Numbered from the stretch's first letter, positions 51,293 through 60,667 are shown. The stretch: 64,000 bases of DNA from Marinobacter sp. F3R08 (GCF_018860425.1 NZ_JAHKPI010000015.1:482141-546140); one strand, 5' to 3'. The notes: generated by a model from the sequence alone, not told the origin. Numbers and translations: made by a program.

Positions 51293-53860
51293 TCAGGCCA
51301 GTGGGTCGGCAACCGGGAGTTTTAGGGTGAACGTTGAGCCCTCGCCCGGTGTCGATGAGACCGACAGGTCCCCTTTGTGTTTTTCTACGACGGTCTTCAC
51401 GAAAGAAAGGCCGAGCCCGGTGCCATGCACTCCAGCCAGTTCAGTGCTTTTTTGACGGCGGTAGCGGTCAAAAAGATGCGGCAGCTCTTCCGGATCGATT
51501 CCTGAGCCCTCATCTGCAATGGTCAGGCAGGCCTGATGGCCAGCGCGGAAAACCTGAACGCTGACGTCTGATCCGCGAGGGCTGTATTGAATCGCATTGG
51601 ATAGCAGGTTGATAACGGCCCGCTCTAGAAGTTCTGCGTTGCCTTTGAGCCAGAGATCTTCGCTGTCATGCAGCTGAAGGCGAATCTGCTTCTCGATAGC
51701 CTGCTCACTGACGCTATCCCGGGCATTCTCAACGATCGCCAGGAATTCACACTCATAGAATCGGGTTTCTGTTAGCTGCTCCGCCCGTGCCAGCTGCACG
51801 AATTCCTCGGCGAGGTGGTAGCTTCTCCGGGCCAGCCGCCCCAGCTGTTCCAGTTGATCCTTCTCAATGTGGCTGGGGTCCCGTTTCAACTGTTCGATCA
51901 GAGCAAGCTGGGAAACCAGTGGCGAGCGCACGTCGTGGGAAATGAAATCAATGGCTTCACGATACTGGCGTTGCTGTTCCCGCAGTTCCGAAATATCGGA
52001 GATGTTGGCGATGATGCCTTGCTGGTCATTGTCGGGCAGTGAAAATGGAGCAAAATGAATCAGGAAGTCCTTATCGCCGAGTTTCAGATCTACTGTCCGG
52101 CTCTGCTGAAGGGTCAGTGTTTCGGAAACAGTTTCGTGCCATGGCGGTATTTCTCTCGGATCATGTCCCTCAAGGAGTTTTACCAGGGGCAGACCTGCAA
52201 GACTGGGCATGGGTTCGCCGAACCATTTTTCAATATGACCGTTGGCCAGGCGAATCACCCCGAGCTCATCGGTGACAATGATACCGTCCGGCATGCGTTC
52301 GAAGCTTCTGCGGATAAACTGTTGCCAGTGATTCAGTCGGTCTGTGGCAATGCGGACCTTCTCGATTCGAGCTGAAATATTTTCGTTCGGCCCGGCGCCT
52401 GAATCCGCAGGTGCAGTTTGCTCAAGTTGAAGTCTGCGCAGGTAGTGCTGGATAACCTCCTGTCCGAGGCCATCCGGCAGCATCAGGCCCAGGTAATAAT
52501 GGGTGCCGGCCCGCGGGAGCTTGATCCAGCTGCAATTGTTGACGTGGGACCAGTGGCCCGGAATCAGGTTGTCCGGAATATCGGCCTCTGATAATTGTCG
52601 GGCAGAAAGCGTCTCGCCTTCTTCGGACAGAAGCCACCCAGCGGGTCGGAAGAGTGCCTTGAAGTGCTCCAGAAGCTGAGTGGGGTTCCGGTCGGAGGGC
52701 GCGGGAAGGGAAACCTGTGGGCTTTTCGCCAGATCGTCCAGCTGTCGGTTCAGGAAACGGTTGGTCATGGCGAGTCGAAGACCGCTGGACACCGGGAATG
52801 CCAATAGAGGAACCAGCAAAGTACTGGCAAAGGGCACCCACCACCTCATTGCCAGAAGGATGAACAGATAAATGCCGGTGAGCACGGCCAGGGCGGTTGC
52901 GCAGGCCAGCAAAGTGCGTGCCGGGCGCATTTGAGGTAAAGCCAGGGCAAGTATCAGTATGGTTGCTATAGCTGAGAGCGCGGAGGCCCACTGGGGTGCC
53001 TGTCGAATCAGTAGCCCCTGCTTTTTGGCTGTAAAGACATTGGCGTGAAATTCAACACCGGAAATCGGACGGCTCAGGCCAGAGAATGGTGTCGGCAATA
53101 TGTCCCCAAAACCGGCGGCTGTGGCACCGACAAAGACCGTTTTGTCCCTGAAACGCTGTGGGGAGTGCGGCTGGGCCAATACCTCCGAGAAGGAATAGGA
53201 GCGAAGTGAACCCGCGCCGCCAGCAAGAGGCACGGCCCGATACTGATCCCGGATATTCATGTAGGGTGGCGCATCGTCGGACCCCGAGCGTTGTGCCTTG
53301 GCTCCGGTAGCCGCCAAAGCAAGGCTCGGCCAGAGTTGCTGCCCCAGGCCATTAAACAGGTAAAGGCCACGAGCGACCCCGTCGCTATCCAGTTCCGCGT
53401 GAGCATGGCCGAGCCCGGAGGCTGCCTCGGACAGAACTCCGACGGGCAGTTGCTCACTCAACAGGTGTCGGGATGTGGGGGCGGATAGATAGACTGGCAG
53501 GATGACGTTGCCGTGGCGGCGCATCTGTGCGGCCAGGTATTGGTCATCCGGCGACGGTTCAGAGAACAGAATATCGAACACGATGGTTTTTGCGCCTGCT
53601 TGTGCAAGCTTGTCAATCAGCTCGGCGTGCAGCTTCCGGGGCCAGGGCCAGCGGCCCAGACGATCAAGGCTGATTTCGTCAATGGTAATCAGCACAACCT
53701 CGTCCGGGGTTTTCAGGGGGTTCGACGTTATGGCTTGATCGTATAGCCAGTAGTCAAGACGTTGAGGCAGTTCGGTTGTCTGGATAGGCAGGAGCAATGC
53801 CAGCAGTATCAGGCCCAGAGTCCAGGGTGTCGTTTTGATTCGCAGCCAATCCCGGTTCAT
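51293..53860 (-). CDS. CHASE2-domain sensor histidine kinase
   Basis: An 855-residue membrane kinase. An N-terminal helix (about 12-28) leads to the periplasmic CHASE2 domain (about 30-290; ITIDEISLDRLGRWPWPR and FVGATAAGFGDILPTPFSG are typical), then several membrane helices (about 300-360), a PAS-like region with DGIIVTDELGVIRLANG (about 535-600), a HisKA domain with FISHDVRSPLVSQLALIEQL (phospho-His at about residue 641) and an HATPase with LLSNAIQYSPRG, ADEGSGIDPE and GTGLGLSFVKTVVEKHKG. The signal sensed by CHASE2 is unknown. It is third in an operon with the FecR-like protein and the response regulator. Confidence 0.9.
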   Translation of the reverse strand: MNRDWLRIKTTPWTLGLILLALLLPIQTTELPQRLDYWLYDQAITSNPLKTPDEVVLITIDEISLDRLGRWPWPRKLHAELIDKLAQAGAKTIVFDILFSEPSPDDQYLAAQMRRHGNVILPVYLSAPTSRHLLSEQLPVGVLSEAASGLGHAHAELDSDGVARGLYLFNGLGQQLWPSLALAATGAKAQRSGSDDAPPYMNIRDQYRAVPLAGGAGSLRSYSFSEVLAQPHSPQRFRDKTVFVGATAAGFGDILPTPFSGLSRPISGVEFHANVFTAKKQGLLIRQAPQWASALSAIATILILALALPQMRPARTLLACATALAVLTGIYLFILLAMRWWVPFASTLLVPLLAFPVSSGLRLAMTNRFLNRQLDDLAKSPQVSLPAPSDRNPTQLLEHFKALFRPAGWLLSEEGETLSARQLSEADIPDNLIPGHWSHVNNCSWIKLPRAGTHYYLGLMLPDGLGQEVIQHYLRRLQLEQTAPADSGAGPNENISARIEKVRIATDRLNHWQQFIRRSFERMPDGIIVTDELGVIRLANGHIEKWFGEPMPSLAGLPLVKLLEGHDPREIPPWHETVSETLTLQQSRTVDLKLGDKDFLIHFAPFSLPDNDQQGIIANISDISELREQQRQYREAIDFISHDVRSPLVSQLALIEQLKRDPSHIEKDQLEQLGRLARRSYHLAEEFVQLARAEQLTETRFYECEFLAIVENARDSVSEQAIEKQIRLQLHDSEDLWLKGNAELLERAVINLLSNAIQYSPRGSDVSVQVFRAGHQACLTIADEGSGIDPEELPHLFDRYRRQKSTELAGVHGTGLGLSFVKTVVEKHKGDLSVSSTPGEGSTFTLKLPVADPLA

Positions 53861-53893
53861 GAGCCCTGCTGTGTGTTTCGGTCGATCAACGGA

Positions 53894-55534
53894 TTAGTCC
53901 AGGTACAACTCCCGCCCGGGTCCCCAGCGGCTTTGCATCGGGCCATCGGAAAGAGCTTTCAGGCGCACAAAATACCGTCTTCCGGGAATAAGACGCAAGG
54001 CTGCCGTGGTATCAGACAAGGTTGCTTCCTTGATGATGTTAGTGAAACCAGGCTCCTCTGAGAGCTGCAGGCGGTAGTCTGTCGCGGTAATCACCTTTTC
54101 CCAGAATATCCTTACCTGACTGTCGATGTAGTTTACGCTGATAATTCGAACCGGTGGCAGGGTGCCATTTACGATAAGTTGACGCGGTTGCGTGGTAGCG
54201 ACTGAATTGCCGCCTGCTTCGGTAACAACCCGCCAGTAATACTGGCCAGGCCCGAGCGGGCGTGAGGGCAGGGCAGTGCTCTCTGGTGCCCATTCGCTGG
54301 TGGCGATCAGGTTCCGGAAGTCTTCGTCGTCGGCAATCTCTAATCGAGCTACTTCGTTATCGCCATTGAGTGTCCACCGGAACTCGGGCATGTCATCGTT
54401 TACCGTTTCACCTTCGGCAGGCACGTCCAGGCTGGCGGCCCTGGCCTGCAGATCGACTTCAACCGGGATGATCCGGGGCATACCTGCGTTACCCAGGGTG
54501 TCGAGCGCGGCCAGGTGAATTTCGTAGTTGCCATTGTCCAGACGGTTGATATCGTAACGGTTACCTGTGAGCTTACGGCTTTCCATCCAGCGCCCCGTCT
54601 CGCTTTCGAAGATATCGAGGCGGTGAAGCGGAGCGCGACTGTCCTGCCAGGTGATCGTGGTTGGCAGTTTGGTCAGCTTCTCCGGGACGGGATTCAGGGC
54701 CGGTGCGGGCGGTAAGCGACGGATGCTCAAGCCTGTATTGGGGGTGGTGGACAGGCTGGCACTGAACCCAGCCGGAATGCGACGGGTTTTGCCCGGCGCT
54801 CCGAAGTCCACATTGCCTTCAGTGACCTGCAGGTGTGTGCCCTCGGGTGATGTCTGGAGTGAGAATGCGGTTCCTCGAACGGCAGCTACTGCCGATGGCG
54901 TTTCAATTTCGAATCGGGCGCCACCTTCCATCACGGGTTTTACCCGGGTGTCGATCGCGCCCCTGTCGAGCCTTAGACGCGTATCCACCATGCCTGCTTT
55001 GCCATATTGGGTCAGCCGGTTGAAGATCAGCCGTGAATCCGGAGACACCCGTACTTCCGAGCCGTCGGCGAGTTCGATGGTCGCTGTTCCGGCGGATGAC
55101 TGAATTTCATCACCGACGCGAATCAGGGTGTTTTCCGCAAGGAGCGTTTTTCGACCGGTGTTTCCGGGAATAAGGTGGACGGTTCCGGTTATCGATGTGG
55201 TGCGAGCTGGCTGAGGCTGCCTCTTCAGCCAGGCCACAGGAATTCGAAGTCTGTCGCCGGCATCAAGTGTGGCACCATTATCAATTCTGTTGTATTGGAG
55301 CAGACGGCTGGCCGGGAAATTGGGGGCCAGGAGCTCGATTGCCACTTCAGAGTAGCTCTCGCCGGGTTTTAATGTGTAGATCCACTCGGGCATTGTTGAG
55401 CTGACGGATGCGGTGACGGAATGCCCTGCCGAGCCCCGTGTTACGGACAGCTCGGCGCCTGCCTGTGTGGTACAGAAAAGCAGGGCAAACATGAATAGCA
55501 GTGTGTGCAATCGAGCGTTCGGGCTGTCAGTCAT
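53894..55534 (-). CDS. FecR-domain protein with LysM-like and FN3-like segments
   Basis: A 546-residue exported protein (signal peptide about 1-27). After it comes a LysM-like stretch (about 50-100, YTLKPGESYSEVA...NRIDNGATLDAGDRLRIP), a FecR domain (about 130-235; GDEIQSSAGTATIELADGSEVRV and AAVRGTAFSLQ are diagnostic), then two or three beta-sandwich repeats of FN3-like type. It is a periplasmic sensor or scaffold without the membrane-bound FecR architecture. The gene overlaps the regulator by 8 nt and precedes the CHASE2 kinase by 33 nt, so the three products probably act as one pathway. It does not resemble a ferric-citrate regulator operon. Confidence 0.88.
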   Translation of the reverse strand: MTDSPNARLHTLLFMFALLFCTTQAGAELSVTRGSAGHSVTASVSSTMPEWIYTLKPGESYSEVAIELLAPNFPASRLLQYNRIDNGATLDAGDRLRIPVAWLKRQPQPARTTSITGTVHLIPGNTGRKTLLAENTLIRVGDEIQSSAGTATIELADGSEVRVSPDSRLIFNRLTQYGKAGMVDTRLRLDRGAIDTRVKPVMEGGARFEIETPSAVAAVRGTAFSLQTSPEGTHLQVTEGNVDFGAPGKTRRIPAGFSASLSTTPNTGLSIRRLPPAPALNPVPEKLTKLPTTITWQDSRAPLHRLDIFESETGRWMESRKLTGNRYDINRLDNGNYEIHLAALDTLGNAGMPRIIPVEVDLQARAASLDVPAEGETVNDDMPEFRWTLNGDNEVARLEIADDEDFRNLIATSEWAPESTALPSRPLGPGQYYWRVVTEAGGNSVATTQPRQLIVNGTLPPVRIISVNYIDSQVRIFWEKVITATDYRLQLSEEPGFTNIIKEATLSDTTAALRLIPGRRYFVRLKALSDGPMQSRWGPGRELYLD

Positions 55535-56261
55535 TAGCTGCCTTGGCCCGTTCTTCGCCAGCGAGCGCCTGGCTTTGCGTCTTCATGGTCTCCAGGCGGT
55601 AACCTCGCTGGTAAATTGTCTTGATGCGGAAGCCGTTTTCCGGGTTCAGACCAAGCCGGCGACGAAGGCGGCTCATATGGGTGTCCACTGTCCGGGTATT
55701 GATGTCCCTCGTGAGTCCCCAAACCCGCTCAAGGAGCATTTCTCGGGTCAGCAGCCGCCCCTGGTTCTGAAACAGGAACAGGGTAAGATCGAAATCTTTG
55801 TCAGTTAAGGTCAGTTCCTCACCGTGAAGCACAATGACTCTCTGCTGAGTGTTGATTTCAAACGGGCCATAGCGGAGAACTTCCTTCTCGCTGTCCGGGT
55901 TGGAGCGCCTTGCCAGGGCGTTAATGCGCGCAACCAGTTCCGCCGATCGGGCTGGTTTGGCCAGGTAGTCGTCAGCGCCAGCGTCTAAAGCCCGAACAAT
56001 GTCAGACTCGCTATCCCGCTGGGTGAGAAAGAGCACAGGAATAGGCCAGTTCAACTGGGCTCGAACACTCTCGAGTACGTCTATGCCGGTCATATCCGGA
56101 ATCTGCCAATCAAGGACAAGCAGATCGTAACTGCGATGCAGAACCGCGCTCAGAAAGTTTTGGCCAGTAGGGAAACTGTCGCAGTGATACCCGCGCTCAG
56201 ACAAAATCGACTGGATGTGCTGTGCCTGTTCAGTTTCATCTTCAAGCAAAGCAATACGCAT
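55527..56261 (-). CDS. OmpR-family response regulator
   Basis: A 244-residue regulator with a receiver domain (Asp51 in LLVLDWQIPDMTG, acidic pocket ALLEDE, Lys in LAKPARS) and an OmpR/PhoB winged helix (about 130-225; LTLTDKDFDLTLFLFQNQGRLLTREMLL and THMSRLRRRLG). It is the first gene of the operon with the FecR-like protein and the CHASE2 kinase, which is the natural cognate kinase. Its targets are not visible. A C-terminal charged tail follows the winged helix. Confidence 0.93.
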   Translation of the reverse strand: MRIALLEDETEQAQHIQSILSERGYHCDSFPTGQNFLSAVLHRSYDLLVLDWQIPDMTGIDVLESVRAQLNWPIPVLFLTQRDSESDIVRALDAGADDYLAKPARSAELVARINALARRSNPDSEKEVLRYGPFEINTQQRVIVLHGEELTLTDKDFDLTLFLFQNQGRLLTREMLLERVWGLTRDINTRTVDTHMSRLRRRLGLNPENGFRIKTIYQRGYRLETMKTQSQALAGEERAKAAND

Positions 56262-56373
56262 TAAGCCTCCCCCCGGAGTGTTGCTCTCATGCCTGGTAAA
56301 GAGCAGGGACTATCAGATAATCCTCTGCTACCAATTTCAAGTATCACAAAATGTGGATCCGCGTTCAGTATCG

Positions 56374-58551
56374 TTATGTAGATTTGCGTAAGTGAATGAC
56401 AGGCTTTCCGTTGTCGTCATCAAGTGTTTGTCGGCAGCCCGGGAAATTACTGCAGCCCCAGAACCAGCCTTTTTTACCTTTTCGTCGTACCAGGGGGGAG
56501 AAACAATGAGGGCAGGGCACCGGCATCTGACTGGTCCCATCCTGTGGGTTGGCCTCTTCCAGAGGTCGGGTCCCGCGACAATCCGGGTAACGGGTGCAGG
56601 CATAGAAACGACCGAATTTTCCGTCCCGCTCCAGCATTGGAGCTCGGCATTTGGGGCAGTGGGGCTCTGGTGAGGCTGTCCCACTCTGTTTGGTACCCTG
56701 ATTCGGTTGCCCCTGAGGCCTCTGCATAAAGCTGCGAACTTCTTCTTTCAGCTTTTCAAGGAACGCTCTCGGGTCCCCCTCGCCACGGCGAATGCTCTCC
56801 AGGTTTGCTTCCCACACCGCAGTTCGATCCGGTTTACTGACCGATTCGGGCAGAGAGCCGATCAATGCCTTGGCTTTGTCGGTGGCTCGGATCTGGCGGC
56901 TGTCACGGTAGAGGTAGTCCCGCTTGAACAGGGTTTCGATGATGGCCGCCCGAGTCGCCTCAGTGCCCAGGCCATCGGTTTCCCGCAGAGTTTTGCGCAG
57001 TTCGGTATCAGTCACAAACCGGGCAATGTTGGTCATCGCCGAGAGTAAGGTGGCATCAGTGAAATGTTGGGGCGGCTGGGTTTTCCGCTCAGTAAGGCTG
57101 CTGTCCTCACAAAATACCGGTTCACCTTTTTCCAGTCTTGGCAGGGGCGTCTTCTCCGGTTCCTTGCGCGCCTCCCGGAGTTTCAGCTCAAGCGCTTTCC
57201 AGCCGGGTGCCAGAATAGCGGTTTCGGTGGCACGGAACTGGTGTTCTGCCACTCGCACCGTAAGCTTGCCCTCGCGGTGGATCGCGTCGGCCGCGAATTG
57301 CATCAGATAATACCGGCTAATCAGTCCGTAAATCTTTTCTTCTGCAGTGCTGAGTTTGCCATTGGCAGAGGGCCGATTGGTCGGAATGATGGCATGGTGG
57401 GCGTCGACCTGTTTATCGTTCCAGACCGCGGTTTTCCTGGTCAGATCTGCGTCCTGGCAGGCTTTCTCAAGGTTTGGTGCTACCCGGCCGATGGCACGCA
57501 CTATCTGTTCACGCTGATCGTAATGCCCTTCGGGCAAATAGCGGCAATCGGAACGTGGGTAAGTGATCAGTTGATGGCGTTCGTAAAGGTTCTGGGCGGT
57601 ATCAAGCACGTCCTTGGCGCCCATCCGGAACAGCCGGCCTGCTTCAATCTGCAAAGCCGACAGGGAAAACGGCAGCGGCGGTGCTTCCGGCCGGTCCCGG
57701 AAACGGGATTCGGTGACGGTGCCGGGCCGGCTTTGTACGCTCTCGGCTATCTGTGTTGCCATTTCCCGGCTTAACAGGCGATTCTCGTCGTCCAGATAAT
57801 CCTGGAACTGCTCGCTTGGCTGCCAGCGGGCGGTGAATGACTGCTGGTCGGCTTCCTCTTCCTGGGCTTTGAAACGGGCTTCAATCCGGTAATAGGGCCT
57901 GGGCTGGAAATTCTCGATCGTGTTGTCGCGTTCTACTACCAGTCCCAGCACAGGGGTTTGCACCCGGCCGACGGAATACACGCCCTGTTCTCCCTGTTGT
58001 TGGTAACTGAGTGTGTAAAAGCGGGTCAGGTTTATGCCATAGAGCCAGTCAGCGCGTTGTCTTGCCAGTGCCGAATGCGACAGACGCCGGAAATCACGGT
58101 TATCCCTGGGGCTCTGGATGGCCCGGGCGACTGCGGCCGGAGTCAGGTCATTGATCAGAATGCGGTGCACTGGTGCGCTGGTGCCGAAGTAGCGGATGAC
58201 TTCGTCGACCAGTAGCTGGCCTTCCCTGTCCGGGTCACCCGCGTGAATAATGGTATCAGCCTGGCGGATCAGGGATTCCAGGACGTTGAGCTGCTGCCGA
58301 ACACTGTCCTTGGGCATGAGTTCCCACTTTTCGGGAAACATGGGGAGGTCGTCCTGGCGCCATTTTTTCCAGGCAGGGTTGTATCGGGCGGGCTCTGCCG
58401 GCTCCAGCAGGTGGCCGATACACCAGCTTACGGTAGCGGCGTTTTCGCCGTTGCCACAGCGTATCCAGCCCTGGCCCTTCTGGTGAGGGCCCGGGAGGGC
58501 GGCGGCGATGGCGCGGCCCAGACTTGGTTTTTCGGCGATGTACAGATGCAT
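56374..58551 (-). CDS. topB: DNA topoisomerase III
   Basis: A 725-residue type IA topoisomerase. The Toprim domain begins MHLYIAEKPSLGRAIAAALPG with the metal acids later in HAGDPDREGQLLVDEV; the active-site tyrosine is in LITYPRSDCRYLP. The C-terminus carries two zinc ribbons (CPKCRAPMLERDGKFGRFYAC and CPHCFSPLVRRKGKKGWFWGC), absent from the shorter E. coli TopB. The start at 58551 is that of the family; the frame is open to 58773, but the extra 74 residues overlap the bolA promoter region and do not resemble any TopB. It is divergent from bolA. Confidence 0.94.
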   Translation of the reverse strand: MHLYIAEKPSLGRAIAAALPGPHQKGQGWIRCGNGENAATVSWCIGHLLEPAEPARYNPAWKKWRQDDLPMFPEKWELMPKDSVRQQLNVLESLIRQADTIIHAGDPDREGQLLVDEVIRYFGTSAPVHRILINDLTPAAVARAIQSPRDNRDFRRLSHSALARQRADWLYGINLTRFYTLSYQQQGEQGVYSVGRVQTPVLGLVVERDNTIENFQPRPYYRIEARFKAQEEEADQQSFTARWQPSEQFQDYLDDENRLLSREMATQIAESVQSRPGTVTESRFRDRPEAPPLPFSLSALQIEAGRLFRMGAKDVLDTAQNLYERHQLITYPRSDCRYLPEGHYDQREQIVRAIGRVAPNLEKACQDADLTRKTAVWNDKQVDAHHAIIPTNRPSANGKLSTAEEKIYGLISRYYLMQFAADAIHREGKLTVRVAEHQFRATETAILAPGWKALELKLREARKEPEKTPLPRLEKGEPVFCEDSSLTERKTQPPQHFTDATLLSAMTNIARFVTDTELRKTLRETDGLGTEATRAAIIETLFKRDYLYRDSRQIRATDKAKALIGSLPESVSKPDRTAVWEANLESIRRGEGDPRAFLEKLKEEVRSFMQRPQGQPNQGTKQSGTASPEPHCPKCRAPMLERDGKFGRFYACTRYPDCRGTRPLEEANPQDGTSQMPVPCPHCFSPLVRRKGKKGWFWGCSNFPGCRQTLDDDNGKPVIHLRKST

Positions 58552-58735
58552 GAGGTCTGGGGGTTTTGGAATCGGGATGGGAATGTGGCGCTTTGGCTTT
58601 ATGCTGTCAAGGCTCTCGGGTGTGTCCTTTATATGTAGTAGACTAAGGGTGTTGGTGGCGGCCATTTTCGCACCCGCTTCTAACCGTGTGCCATTTGCCC
58701 CTTTATCCTCGGCTGCGCAGCAGGAGTTCAGAAAC

Positions 58736-59092
58736 ATGAAAATCCAGAATGCCATTGAAACCAAGCTGAACACCGCCTTCGATGCGCGTGTTCTTCAGGT
58801 GGAGAATGAGAGTCACAAGCACAGTGTGCCGCCAAATTCAGAAACCCATTTCAAGGTGACCCTGGTGTCGCCAGCTTTTGAGGGGCAAATGAGGGTGCGG
58901 CGGCATCAGGCGATTTACAAGGTGCTGGCCGAGGAGTTGGCTGGTGAGGTTCACGCTTTGGCGTTACATCTGTACTCACCGGAGGAGTGGGAGGTAACCG
59001 GCCAGGCGGCGCCGGAGTCTCCGAATTGTATGGGTGGGTCCAAGAAGGATCCGGTGATGGCGGCACGGACCGCTCAGGGAGAGAATCAATGA
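58736..59092 (+). CDS. bolA: BolA family transcriptional regulator
   Basis: A 118-residue BolA-type protein with the conserved NESHKHSVPPNSETHFKV, RHQAIYKVLAEEL and VHALALHLYSPEEW segments. BolA proteins act with monothiol glutaredoxins in iron-sulfur/iron regulation and affect morphology. AGGAG precedes the ATG by about 8 nt. Its stop overlaps the YciO-family start by 4 nt (ATGA), so the two are coupled. Confidence 0.93.
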   Translation: MKIQNAIETKLNTAFDARVLQVENESHKHSVPPNSETHFKVTLVSPAFEGQMRVRRHQAIYKVLAEELAGEVHALALHLYSPEEWEVTGQAAPESPNCMGGSKKDPVMAARTAQGENQ

Positions 59093-59712
59093 GTCAGCTT
59101 TTCCAGATTCATCCGGAGACGCCGCAGAAGCGTCTGATTAACCAGGCTGTGGATATTCTTCGCCGTGGCGGCGTGATCGTCTATCCCACGGATTCGGCCT
59201 ATGCCATTGGCTGTCACCTGGGAGACAAGCAGGCGGCGGACCGGATCAAACGGATTCGCCGACTGGACGACAAACACAATTTCACGCTGGTTTGCCGGGA
59301 TCTTTCAGACATCGGCATTTATGCGAAGGTGGATAACACCCAGTACCGGCTCCTGAAGAATTTTACTCCGGGGCCTTACACGTTCATTCTCGATGCGACC
59401 AGTGAGGTACCCCGGCGGTTGCTGCATCCGAAGCGCCGTTCTGTCGGTGTGCGGGTGCCGGATAATGCGATTGTTCAGGAGCTACTGGGGGAGCTCGGTG
59501 AGCCGATTATGAGCAGCACCCTGATTCTGCCCGGCGAAACGGACCCTATGACGGATCCCTACGATATTCGGGAAACCCTTGAGCATGAGCTGGATTTGAT
59601 AATCGACGGTGGCTTCTGTGGAATGGAAGCGACCACTGTGGTGGACTTTACCGGCGACGCTCCGGCGGTTACCCGTGTCGGGAAAGGGGATCCGGCGCCT
59701 TTTGAGGCCTGA
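59089..59712 (+). CDS. YciO/TsaC-family threonylcarbamoyl-AMP synthase-like protein
   Basis: A 207-residue protein of the YrdC/Sua5 fold, closest to YciO. VIVYPTDSAYAIGCHLGDKQAADRI, DDKHNFTLVCRDLSDIG, PGPYTFILDATSEVPRRLLHPKRRSVGVRVPDN and IMSSTLILPG are conserved. TsaC/Sua5 proteins make threonylcarbamoyl-AMP for the t6A modification of tRNA; YciO is related but its role is less certain. It overlaps bolA by 4 nt. Whether a true tsaC exists elsewhere cannot be told here. Confidence 0.9.
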   Translation: MSQLFQIHPETPQKRLINQAVDILRRGGVIVYPTDSAYAIGCHLGDKQAADRIKRIRRLDDKHNFTLVCRDLSDIGIYAKVDNTQYRLLKNFTPGPYTFILDATSEVPRRLLHPKRRSVGVRVPDNAIVQELLGELGEPIMSSTLILPGETDPMTDPYDIRETLEHELDLIIDGGFCGMEATTVVDFTGDAPAVTRVGKGDPAPFEA

Positions 59713-59733
59713 TCGCCATTACTTGTCCTGATG

Positions 59734-60399
59734 TCAGGCCCGGGCGTTCAGGTTGAAGGCGTACTCCCGGGCATTTCCCGCGGCCTCCAGTTGCTCGGCA
59801 CTGACCGAGCGCCGCAGGGTATCGTAACGGTGGACCAGGTCCTGTAGACCATTGAACTGCTGATTCTCACTGATCAGCGTATCCAGTAGTGGATTGTTCA
59901 CCCCGTAGGCCTGGTTTAGCTTGAGTGCATTGTCCATGAAGTGCAGCGTGGGTTCGTTAACGCTGAGTCGATTGAATGCTTCCGTGAAGTTCTTGTTCAC
60001 GTTCAGGTCTTTCTCGATCTGTGCCCGGGTGCTGTCAATCATTTTTCCGTCTACCGCAACGTTACCGCTTTCATTCTTACTCACGTTCAATGCTGTTGCC
60101 GGGTGCAGGTTGTATTCGGCAAGTTTGTGCCGCAACGTCTCCCGAACAAAGGCAAGGTCCTGCCCTACTGTCTGTTTGTAGTCGGCCATGGCGAGCCGGC
60201 GGGCTTTGAGGCTGGCGAGGTTTGCCGCGCTGCTCTCCGAGGGGGTGAAACGGTCATCGCCAGAGCTGGGTTCTGTTTCCGGGGTATTTGTCTGGACCTT
60301 GCCCGCCGGGCTCTCCGTGCCTGAGGGAGGTGTCTGGCGCTTTTCCATGGCCAGCTGGAATTGGGTGCTCGCCTGGATCAGAGAGGTCAGCAGTGACAT
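59734..60399 (-). CDS. Hypothetical protein, 221 aa
   Basis: I do not recognise this protein. It has no signal peptide or clear membrane segment. A Ser/Thr/Pro-rich, probably disordered stretch (about 25-60) precedes a largely helical region (about 70-215) that is amphipathic in pattern, including the VAVDGKMIDSTRAQIEKDL segment, and it ends in NLNARA. A strong AAGGAGG lies about 10 nt before ATG 60399, so the start is well supported. It sits between the YciO gene and the chemoreceptor; a link to motility or chemotaxis is only a positional guess. Confidence 0.7.
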   Translation of the reverse strand: MSLLTSLIQASTQFQLAMEKRQTPPSGTESPAGKVQTNTPETEPSSGDDRFTPSESSAANLASLKARRLAMADYKQTVGQDLAFVRETLRHKLAEYNLHPATALNVSKNESGNVAVDGKMIDSTRAQIEKDLNVNKNFTEAFNRLSVNEPTLHFMDNALKLNQAYGVNNPLLDTLISENQQFNGLQDLVHRYDTLRRSVSAEQLEAAGNAREYAFNLNARA

Positions 60400-60423
60400 G
60401 AGTGGGATTCCTCCTTTGGCCAA

Positions 60424-60667
60424 CCGCGTGCGGTTTCCAAGCGGTGTGCGTTGGGAATATCAAATACCTGTCATCTGGGAATGCAGCTTTCAGGCCAACT
60501 CTGTTGAGTGTCGGGTGCCCGTGAATGGAAGTGACTGATTGTGAATCTGATCTGCGTCAGGAAATTATTGGCACATATCTATAAAGTTTGACGACAGTTA
60601 ATCGTCGCCATTAGAAGGCAAAACAATTGTCAGGCCACCCGTTGAGTGGCCCTTGTGCCGGGTTACC
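60424..60667. other. Intergenic region upstream of the chemoreceptor
   Basis: This stretch separates the divergent unknown gene and the chemoreceptor. It holds a TAAAGTTT box (60582-60589), a GACGA/TCGTC hairpin (60590-60606) and a GGCCAC/GTGGCC hairpin (60633-60651) 17 nt before the chemoreceptor ATG. No Shine-Dalgarno is visible before that ATG, so one of the hairpins may govern translation. Confidence 0.45.
60582..60589 (+). promoter_or_regulatory. Perfect FliA -35 box upstream of the chemoreceptor
   Basis: TAAAGTTT equals the sigma-28 -35 consensus. A poor -10 match at 11 nt spacing (and a 4-of-8 match at 14 nt) makes the whole promoter doubtful, but the motif fits a chemotaxis gene. Confidence 0.3.
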
